NCBI GenBank assembly: GCA_002150815.3
Contig: NDFF03000370.1
Location: forward strand, 372,001 to 436,000
Reading direction: 5' to 3'
Length of the DNA stretch: 64,000 nucleotides
DNA from: Grammothele lineata
Lineage: Eukaryota; Basidiomycota; Agaricomycetes; Polyporales; Polyporaceae
The notes below the pieces were generated by a model. The model was not told the origin of the DNA. It saw nothing but the letters and a program-made list of their open reading frames with translations, and did not search any database. Below are positions 46,101 through 55,273 of the stretch, piece by piece. Position 1 is the first letter of the stretch; every line of letters begins with the position of its first letter. Made by a program: the position numbers and the translations under genes.

Positions 46101-48323
46101 ATCGCCGTCTTCTCGTTCTGATAGACCTCTAGCTCCTGGGTCATCTCCGTGATACGCTCCTCCTGTAGCTTCATGTTGAGCTCGAGTCGTTTAATATCGT
46201 GCTGGAGAATGCCAATCTGTTCCGTTCGTCGGAGGACGCGCTCCTCGAGCTCGCGTACCTGGACACGGAGGGCGGCGTGGACACCATGGCCTGTCTGGCC
46301 AGCGGCTGAGACTGCGGCTAGTTGCTCAGCGTGACGGGCTTCGGCGTCTTCGAGTTCCTCGCGGGCGGCGGCGAGGTCCGTCTCCAGATGCATTTTCTCC
46401 AGAGCAAGAGCATCCCGAGCGTTCTCCGCTTCCGACAGCGCTTCTGAGAGCGAGTTAAGTTGAGTCTCTGTATCCGCAAGAGCAGCGCCGGTTTCAGCAT
46501 GACCACTACACTCCTGCGCGAGTTCGTCTTCTAAGCGCTGGATGGTCGATCGGAGGTCTCCCAGCTCGGCGTCCGCGGCATTGATGGAACTCGTGGACGA
46601 CGATAGTTGTTGCTCGAGGGAGGCGACTGCAATGCGACGTTCGTGAAGGAGATGCTCCGCGTGCATCACACGCTCCTCTGAGGACGCAAGTGCTGCCGTG
46701 AGTGACTGGACGTGTGCTGATTCGCGATCATACGCCTCATGCATATGCTGCGCGACGATGGTGAAAACGGTGGCTGTCTGCGTGGAGTGATCGACTTGAT
46801 CTTGGAAGAGTTGGAGATGACTTGCCAGCGCGGAAAGGTCAGCGGTATTGAAAGCGGGAGTGATGGGAGTGGTGGAGGTTGCCGCAGCGAGTTTCTGCTC
46901 CAGTGATTGAACAGTAAATTGTTGCTCGACGTTCAGGAACTCGAGATCACGACGAAGACCGTCCCGCTCATTGCGCAGGCGCTCAATAGCTCCTAGCAGC
47001 CTCGCCATAGTGTCCGCAGTCTCTTGATCGGCGGCCTGGTCAAGTGATGATCCTTGGGACGAAGTGGAGAGACGGAACTCAAGCTCGCTAATCAATCCAA
47101 AGTGAGTAAACAAGATCGTCCAAGGCAAGAAGAACATACCTTATGCGGGACTGAGCTGTGTGCATGTGTTCTGAAAGACGTTCATGTTGTTGCTGGAGGC
47201 ACCTGTAATCACGGACGGCCGCTTCGCGTCCACCTGCAAGCTCAGACAACCGGCCCTCCGCTAGCGACGCTCTCTGGTTCGCCTCTTCAAGAAGCTTCAT
47301 CGTCCTGTCCAGCTCGTCTTGAAGCATTACAAAATCACGTTTGCGACCGCTCGAAGATCGCGCCAGCTCGCTCTCCAACAGCGCCACTCGCTTCTCCTCC
47401 TCTTCGAGCCTCTCGAGAAGTTCAGCCTCACGTGCAGCTGCATCCGCACCTCCGTGCGTGTCCCTCGCAAAACGAAGATCCTCCTCCCGGTCCTCGAGTG
47501 CGGCTCGGGTCTCTTCAAGCTGTTTCTGAAGTTGTCGCTCTGAGGCAATCTTCTCGTTCTGAAGACGAACTAGATCACCACGTGTACGAGAGAGCTGCTC
47601 GGAAATATGCTCAAGCTGGGATGACTGCTGTGCCGACTGGACCCGCAACTCCGTGACCTCTTTCTCCAGAGCAGCAGCACGAAAGCCGGTGTCGGAAGGC
47701 TGTCGCCGGTGTCGCGCGTTTGAAGACTGACTCTGGCGAAGAGCGGCGTCCTCAGCTTGAGACTTGTTCTGCAATTCGTGTTCCAGGGCACGGACACGGG
47801 AGAGAAGAGAAGCATGATCTTGCTCTAGTCTAGACCGACTTTCCAGGGTCGAATTCGCGCGCGATGAAAGAGTGTCAAGGGTTGCTTGAAGTTCAGAGAC
47901 GTCATGCTCTGCTTGTTTGCGGCGTTCGTTTGCGGTGGTTAGGGCCGCTTCAGCATTGGCGCGAGTAATTTGCTCCTTAGTGAGATCCTCGGAGTTCCGC
48001 TTCAGCTCCGCTTCCAGCCTGACTACTCGATCGGCGTCTTCAGCGAGCTACCAAGGTAACCAAGTTTTGGCTTCAGGATCCAATCGGAGAAGCTTTAACC
48101 CAACGCACCCTTGCCAGAGCCGCATTCCACTGATTCTGAACCTCCTTCAACTCCGCCTCCCGTTTGAGGAGTTCGCTTTGCAGCGTAGTATTTGATGCAT
48201 CTAATTGTTGCATGAGTAAAGCATTCCGAACATGAGAACTGGCATACCTTTGAATCGGAGTTGTTCCTTGAGGTTACGAACCTCGTCAGAGTCGTGATTG
48301 TCGCCGACACCCCAGGTCGACAT
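43175..48323 (-). CDS. Very long coiled-coil protein with TP-rich C-terminal tail, about 1,600 aa
   Basis: Not recognised. Start MSTWGVGDNHDSDEVRNLKE at 48323. About seven exons; the largest (near 47090-44477) is open for about 870 codons. From about residue 15 to 1,350 the sequence is almost unbroken heptad-like coiled coil (for example QLEEAMEMVEDQRERELEAM), with no motor, nuclease hook or other globular domain. Residues KKLNSKIESLSRKVQNLQNK close it. The tail (43993-43175) is Pro/Ala/Ser/Thr-rich with repeated RPKTPE, RPKTPE and RARTPE motifs, LRKALQNMRTGFTPVRHAAT, and a basic end (KKGWLGKLKSGPAKESRVG). Such architecture fits a structural organiser of spindle poles, cortex or Golgi with CDK-type TP sites, but this is inference. 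Confidence 0.8.
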
Positions 48324-49848
48324 GAGCGATGGGTTGCGTGGATATAATGGTGGAGGACGGCGGCGTTAGTGGAGTTGATGTATGCGTGGTGTTGACCACA
48401 AGCTTGTCGTGCGACCGAGGTGGATGGTGGGTGGTGGGTGTCCGTGGACGGAAAGAAGCAGAGCGCTAGATAGACGCCGTTCGGACCACAAACCCAACGA
48501 CAACAACGCGTCTGTCACGTGAGCGCGACCTCTGAGAAACTCGACGATTCGGGACGGTCACTCCGACGATCATGAATCGCTTGCGCCGTCATCGAAATGA
48601 CGACCGCTTTCTCTCTGACAATCCGTAAACAATTCAATCATACCCATCGTATTTCGGCGGTACACTGGCGTCACAGGTTAGGCATTCTTCTAAGCAAGTA
48701 ATACGTACTACTGGCATGACCGCCAAATTCTGAATTGCGACACGAGGGTGACGGCAGCGTTACAGTCCAAAGGTGAGTACACACCGACTGCCCTCATGCT
48801 GACTAGTCGTACCTGGCTTTCAACATGCTATCGCACTCAAACTTGTCAGTGGTCACATTTAAACTCGGATAAGAACTTGAAGGGCGCGAGTATTCCGTCA
48901 ACTTGCGCCGATGTCATTCCATACGACTCAATATGCAGCGTCAGCTGCTCACATACTCCTCACTCAGAGTCTTTCAGGCTCTTCTGTTTGAGAGCTTTCC
49001 GTCTATCACTTACGGTGAGCGATGTTCTTCACTCTAAGGCTAAAACGTTTGACGGATCATTGTGCCAGGATCACATGATAATTCACATTCAATAACTACA
49101 ACATCGGGCAAACACCGAGAAAATAGACTATTGTACATCTTAAATCTCGAGAATGCCAAGCGGCCGCGATGGCTGGGCGTGCACCAGCTGATACGTAGTA
49201 AAACTGTCACGATGTCGACCACCTGCCCGTACTCCAGCCGCCACCCAAGGATCTACAGCCCATTCCATCCACCTAATGTCGAGATTGAAAAGTGTATTGG
49301 GAACGCCCATTGGAAGAAATCGCTTGGAATCTTAACACTTCAGGCAGCTACGTCCTACTGCATACTCTCTCCCTTGCATTAGTCGCAGCGATGACCTCAC
49401 GTAACTGACAAACACGCCGCCAACAATCGGGTTCGACTTTGGAAAGACAGAAACCCTCTGTTCGACTGACCCCATATACGTACGGGCCACATGCGCATGG
49501 GCCCTGACCGGTGACCAGTGATCCGACGCTCCATCTTCTGTGACCCAAGGCGTCAAGCTTGCACGGAATCCATGCGACGGCATATTTCGCCGACAGAACC
49601 AACGTTTCAAGCGTGGACATCGCTCCTACACCAACGACTAAGAGCGGCTACTCATCGGAGGGTCCAACGTCAATTCAACGGATATGCACTGTCCTCTGCG
49701 GCGAAACGGAGACCTATGCATCGCCTACGAAACCGTCTATTTTCCGCTGGAGTCCTATAAGACCGTTGTCGCCTTCGAAGTCATAGCATCGAGCATCTTG
49801 TCCTCGACGCACCTGCAGTGATCGCGGCTCGCGGCCCACCCAGCGCTC
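48324..49848. other. Divergent promoter region of coiled-coil gene and cellobiohydrolase
   Basis: 1.5 kb. The right part is the presumed carbon-regulated promoter of the GH7 gene. I saw no certain Cre1 or Xyr1-type sites by eye, apart from the TATA box. Open frames around 48750-49620 have no recognisable product. Confidence 0.4.
49756..49761 (+). promoter_or_regulatory. TATA box of the GH7 cellobiohydrolase gene
   Basis: TATAAG about 90 bp upstream of the ATG at 49849, a usual spacing for highly expressed fungal secreted-enzyme genes. Confidence 0.6.
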
Positions 49849-51350
49849 ATGTTTTCCTCCATTACCCTCTACGCCCTCACATTCTTCGCTGCCGCGTACG
49901 GCCAACAGGTCGGCACGTTGACAGCTGAGAGCCACCCGAAGATGACGATTCAAAAGTGCTCCGGCAAGAACAGCTGCACCACCGAACAGCATTCCGTCGT
50001 CCTCGATTCCAACTGGCGCTGGCTTCATTCCACCAGTGGCAGCACCAACTGCTACACCGGGAACACCTGGGACTCCTCTCTCTGTCCCGACCCTCAGACA
50101 TGCGCGAAGAATTGCGCTCTCGATGGCGCAGACTATTCCGGTTCGTGAATGCTTTTTCAGGGCCTACCGTTCGTAGTATCGTCTTATATCTGACGCCGCT
50201 ACAAACACGACAGGCACGTATGGTATCACGACGAGCGGCAACGCCCTTACGCTGAAATTCGTCACGCACGGCCAATACTCGACCAACATCGGCTCGCGCG
50301 TGTACCTCATGGACACGAGCGACTCCAAGTATCAGCTCTTTAACCTGAAGAACCAGGAGTTCACCTTCGATATCGACATGTCGCGCCTCCCGTGCGGTCT
50401 CAACGGCGCACTCTACTTCGTCGAGATGGACGCCGACGGCGGCACGTCCCGCTTCTCCGCTAACAAGGCAGGTGCCAAGTACGGCACGGGCTACTGCGAC
50501 ACCCAATGCCCACACGACATCAAGTTCATCAACGGCGAGGTCCGTACTCCTTCCTCACCGAGTTGAAAGTCTATCGATTGATTTTTGCATCCGTTAGGCG
50601 AATATCAAGAACTGGACGCCGTCCGAGAACGATCAGAACGCGGGCTCGGGCTACTACGGCACGTGCTGTAATGAGATGGATGTCTGGGAGGCCAACTCGA
50701 TGGGTGCCGCCTATACCCCACACGTCTGCTCCGTCCAGGGCCAGACACGCTGCGAAGGCAACGACTGCGGTGACGGCGACAACCGCTACGGTGGCATTTG
50801 CGATAAGGACGGTTGCGACTTCAACTCGTGGCGCATGGGCGACAAGACGTTCCTCGGACCGGGCCTCAAGGTCGACACCTCCAAGAAGTTCACCGTCGTC
50901 ACGCAGTTCTTGACGAACAACAACTCGACGTCCGGCACGCTCTCCGAGATCCGCCGCCTGTATGTGCAGAACGGACAGGTGATCGCGAACTCGAAGACCG
51001 CCGTCTCGGGGCTCAGCGCGTACGACTCCGTCACGGACGCTTTCTGCAACGCACAGAAGACGGCTTTCGGGGACACGAACTCGTTCGAGAAGCTCGGCGG
51101 ACTCAAGCAGATGGGCGCCTCGTTCGATAAGGGCATGGTGCTCGTCATGAGCCTTTGGGACGACCACGAGGCAAAGATGCTGTGGCTCGATAGTGATTAC
51201 CCGCTCGACAAGGACGCGTCTCAGCCCGGTGTCTCACGGGGCCCATGCTCGACCTCCTCCGGAGAGCCCACTAACGTTGAGGCTCAGAATGGTGACTCCA
51301 CAGTCGTCTTCTCCAACGTCAAGTACGGTCCTATCGGCTCTACCTACTAA
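49849..51350 (+). CDS. cbh1: GH7 cellobiohydrolase (CBH I), no cellulose-binding module
   Basis: Secreted exoglucanase that releases cellobiose from reducing ends of cellulose. Signal peptide [18 protein letters not shown], mature start [20 protein letters not shown]. Three exons with introns near 50143-50212 and 50539-50597. GH7 landmarks: [85 protein letters not shown]. The catalytic motif EMDVWEANS carries the nucleophile and acid/base glutamates. [20 protein letters not shown] and [20 protein letters not shown] follow. It ends at GPIGSTY with no linker or CBM1. A GTATGT...CAG pair just after the stop suggests a 3' UTR intron (51354-51405). Confidence 0.96.
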
Positions 51351-51615
51351 ACGGTATGTCATCATCCGACGCGTCGTTTCATCATCTCTAACCACAATCG
51401 TGCAGAAGCGACAAGAGCCTACGAGTCTCGAGGAGATGATTATGAAGATGGGAGTCTGTTTCTAAAAGTCTCAGCTATCTCTGAATATGGCCGGTTACGG
51501 CGGTTCTCAACTCTCGCATCCGTCGACGTTCACTAGTCGAGCAGGAAGGGTTGTAGCGTCAATTGTGTACAACGCGTAAGAGCAATGACGATCCAAAGGT
51601 TACATAAGTATTTAT

Positions 51616-52674
51616 CTACGTGTGCTTGAGAAGTAAGTCGTGAGACCACGACTCGTACTCTTCCGCCGCCTTGATCAGCTCAACCCCTTTGTCCTTCAAG
51701 AATTTGACCGCATCTATGCCAAGCGGGAGGTGGTGTGGCGGGCTCTCAAGTCTGCTGAGTTCCCATATTTTCTCGACACCCTTGTTGACGTCGCTGTATC
51801 CAAATTGTAGGAGCATATCCTTCTCTTTCGGCCCATTCGAGAGCGACTTGCGCGTGATGAACGCCACAGTCAACGGATCAGAGTACGCGGGATGCGGAGG
51901 CATCATCTGGGTCGAACCCGTGATGGAAGTCTTGAATGCCCCGGGGTTAACGGTAGTAATCTAAGGTAGACATGTGTATAAACAGCGTGCTGTCGGGCGA
52001 AGACAAATGTAACGCCTACCTTGATATTCCAAGAAGGCGGAATCTCTAGAAGCAGGCTATCCGTGAACCCCTCTAGCGCTAATTTGATCATATTGAGCAC
52101 GCATTATTCCATGGCCTGTGAGTAGATGGGTCCCCTCACCGTGCTTGCTCGCGGTATACCAGCCGATAATTGGGACACCAACCAGCCCGCATGCAGCGCT
52201 GTTCTGGATGAGATGTCCACCTTGCGGTACGTTTTCCTCACGGAAAAAGCGGATAGCCTCTTGAGAGACATGCGCCGCACCCCAGAAGTTGACCTCGAAC
52301 TCCGCACGGGCGACATCGTCGGCAGGTGATTCGAGCTCTCCTGCGACGATATAGCCGGCGTTGTTGAACACGACGTCGACGCGGCCGAAGGCTGCTTTGG
52401 CCGCCGCAAACGCGGGCTTGATCTGCTCGTGTTTGGCAACATCGAGCGGAACGACAATGAGCCGAGAGGAAGGGTACAAAGCAACGAGGTCTTTGGCCGA
52501 GTCTGGTTCGCGCATCGTGGCGATCACTTTGTCACCATGAGCTAGGGCAGCGCGAGTCATCGCGAGGCCAAACCCTTGGCTAGCACCAGTGACTAGCCGT
52601 GGACCTTCAAGTCAGAAAACTTTACGGTAGAATCGGGACTTTGACGTACTGAGCCATATACGAGGCGACGTCAT
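51616..52674 (-). CDS. Short-chain dehydrogenase/reductase SDR2, paralogue of SDR1
   Basis: Same group as SDR1, substrate unknown. Exon 1 (52674-52650) encodes MTSPRIWL plus one base; a 57-nt intron (52593-52649) leads to the cofactor motif TGASQGFG, exactly as in SDR1. Then FNNAGYIVAGELESPADDVA, NSAACGLVGVPIIGWYTASK (Ser, Tyr, Lys), EGFTDSLLLEIPPSWNIK, TTVNPGAFKTS, and the C-terminal block GVEKIWELSRLESPPHHLPL. It ends LLLKHT at 51616. Intron positions match SDR1 throughout. The loop after catalytic Ser differs (ACGLVGVP against GAGFFGFP), so specificity may have drifted. Confidence 0.9.
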
Positions 52675-52759
52675 CAGAGCTGTTAATATTGTGGGTAGGT
52701 TGAAGTGCGATGAGGCAGATTCGGAGTTCTCTGTTGACGGGAACCCAGTTTTGCAGACG

Positions 52760-52766
52760 TTTTATA
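52760..52766 (-). promoter_or_regulatory. TATA box of SDR2
   Basis: TATAAAA on the minus strand inside GTATAAAACGTCT, 86-92 bp upstream of the ATG. The 13-bp context is identical to that of SDR1. Confidence 0.8.
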
Positions 52767-52910
52767 CCGTTCGTCGCTCTGGCTCTTGAGCGGCTTTCGT
52801 TCATAAGATATCCCGATCGCTGTATACGTGGGTACGGCGTAAACGAGTGCTGTGTCGCATAGATTGGGGGCAAGCATGTGGCGTACTTGACATGTACTCC
52901 AGCCTGAGAT

Positions 52911-52932
52911 CATTGCCCGATCGGCGAGAAGA
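52911..52932 (-). promoter_or_regulatory. Conserved distal promoter element of SDR2
   Basis: Minus strand: CTTCTCGCCGATCGGG followed by CAATG (AAATG in SDR1). It lies 145 bp upstream of the TATA box. The surrounding promoter shows little other similarity to SDR1, so this stretch has probably been kept by selection. Confidence 0.6.
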
Positions 52933-53368
52933 GAGGTTACTGGTGCCGTACTTACCCAGATGCCAGTGCCTCACATTGAAATTGACACCAGTCAAACCTT
53001 CACAAGGGCGCTCTTAGTCCTCTAGGGGATATTTCGTGCGCGGGGTGGTATTGAGGTGAACTCTAGTCAAACCTTGAGAGTCCTCATGATCATGCTGTCA
53101 GCGATCTTGGGACGCCGTGCTATACTCTCCATGGAGAATGTGTGTCGTTGACTACACATTTGCTTCTGAGAATTCCGATCGGCACTGACGGTGTCAAATG
53201 CTGGGGCGGGAATTGCCAGTGCCCTACACCCGCTATGCCGGTCCCAGCGATATATGGCTTGCCACAATCTGATAAAACTTGTTGTCATGCATTGTCGTTC
53301 GAAGGGTCGTTCTTGCAGTGGCACGCGTCCGTTCATATAAGAACGGCATATTCCACAGATTCCGATAT

Positions 53369-54870
53369 TTAAGGACGAACGTTTCTCACATGATTTTGAA
53401 GCCAGTTCCATAATCGCTCTCCGGTGGCTGCATCGTAGGCTTCTGCTCTGCATTTCCCAGGACGCGCCCAAGGAATCATGAACTTCAGTGGCCAGATTAG
53501 AGACAACAGATAAATATTGAAGCCCGCGTATTATATGACGCACCTCCCCGTTATAGTTCAATGCCTCCGGCATGGTTCCGGCCCAGAGTTGTGTGAGTGC
53601 TCCATACGAAGCCGGGTAAAGCACAGTCCACTCCTAGTTTACGTCCGTGAGACTGAGAGTTGTCGTCTCGATCAAGCGACTCACTAAAATCCTACGGACT
53701 ATCCACGGGAGATAGCGCTGCAAGTCGCTTTTAATGTTTCCTGACAACCAATGAGCTGACAGGAAGAGGGCGATAAATATAACAGAGCCTCACCGGGGTT
53801 TACTGAAATAGAGACGATCCCATCTGCAGCATATCGCTTGCCTACTTCCCGGGCGACGATCACATTGGCCTGAAATATTCAGTTATGAGTTGGCGCGGCC
53901 GTATCGACGTTCGTGGAGAAAACCTACCAGTTTACTCTGGTGGTACAAATCTTCTGCCATCCAGAGGCGATTTCTCGCAGGGCCATCCTCAAACGTATCC
54001 CATTTCAAGGAACCAATGAATGCCGCTCCAGAGGCGGTGGTAACGACACGGGCGTGGTGGTCGAGAGATGTCTTCGCACCGGCAATGAGTGCGGGCATCA
54101 GCAGCTCGGTGAGATAGAAGTGACCTAAGTAATGTTGAGCATATGAAAATCTGTTTCCGAGACTAATACCTGCCGAGGACGTTGGTACCGAATTGAAGGT
54201 CGTATCCGTCGACTGTGACCAACTCTCTGGGAGGGTACATCACACCACTGGTGACGGCAGCTTAAACAGTGAGCTACGTGAAACCGAAGGTGTAGTATTT
54301 ACGCGTTGTTGAACAGAATATGAAGTTCGCTTTCCTTGCTGCAAGCTTTGTCAACTGTGTGAAAGGTGGACTAGATCCCGGATGACTGAACCTGAGGAAA
54401 CGTCTTGCTGCGTCTTTCACAGAAGATAATTCAGCGAGATCAAGCTTGAGGAAGATAGCCTCTTTTCCGGTGGTGTCTCGTAGCTCAGAGATGGCGATGT
54501 TGGCTTTCTCCTTGTTACGAGCGGCGAGGTAGACCTTGGCATTGCGTAAGAGTAGGGCCTGTACATCAAATAGACATTAATTTCAAAAGGCCTCTCGATG
54601 GCAAACCAAACCACTTCGGTCACCTTAACAGTCTCCTTCCCTATGCCGACGTTACCCCCTAGGAACGTACATCATATGTGTACCATAAGCAAATTCTCCA
54701 AGTGATACACACAGTCTCTCAGCCTGGGTGGTACTAGATGACCTACCGGTAACGACGACAACCTTTCCTGAGAGGTCGGGGATGGCATCTACGCTGAAGT
54801 GTGGTCGGGGCGGAAAAGCAAGTGATACGATCTTGAACAATCCTACCAAGTAGGAAACTAGACCGCCCAT
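53369..54870 (-). CDS. Short-chain dehydrogenase SDR3 (retinol dehydrogenase/WWOX-like group)
   Basis: Start [20 protein letters not shown] at 54870, an N-terminal hydrophobic segment likely to anchor the enzyme in a membrane. An intron splits the cofactor motif: [11 protein letters not shown], then [40 protein letters not shown] follows, with the NNA-type region near 54300, [39 protein letters not shown] (Tyr and Lys of the active site) and SISVNPG. The last exons give [38 protein letters not shown] and [20 protein letters not shown], ending at TAA 53369-53371. Seven or so introns. Not a close paralogue of SDR1/SDR2; substrate unknown. Confidence 0.85.
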
Positions 54871-54993
54871 CGCACTAGCATGACAATGGTTAGACGTAAC
54901 AAACGCAATTTCAACATGTGTGAGCAGTGAGCACAAGAATGGTATCGATGCCCTTCTTGGCGTGATAGTCAGGCTAGCGCGGAATTTGTCAAC

Positions 54994-55073
54994 GAACCCT
55001 TGGCACAGTGGTAGCGCGTGAGATTCCAGCTTGGGAAATCCTCAAGGTCGTCCGTTCAATCCGGGCAGGGTTC
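54994..55073 (+). tRNA. tRNA-Trp (CCA), copy 3, with 9-nt intron
   Basis: Identical over all 80 nt to copy 1 at 22974-23053, including the 9-nt intron and discriminator A. A T5 terminator follows at 55076-55080. The flanks of the copies do not match beyond the first few bases, so this is not a large recent direct duplication. Confidence 0.8.
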
Positions 55074-55273
55074 AGTTTTTGACTCCATCCCGGTTTCAAA
55101 CAGTCAATTTAGCTCTCAAGAGTATCCAAGACAGTCCAATTTTTGCATCATACAAAAAGCGAGCGCGTCCGCCATTTGGCGTCAGTCTCGTCAATGCGCA
55201 CCCAGGAGATTCAAAAGCGATCTATTCACAATATAAGACAGACACCTCCAATCCAGCCCTATCCTACAACCAC

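Larger units (their letters stand above)
52675..53368. other. SDR2 promoter region
   Basis: 694 bp between the SDR2 start and the SDR3 stop, both minus strand. It holds the SDR2 TATA box and the distal element shared with SDR1 (separate entries). No gene recognised. Confidence 0.5.
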
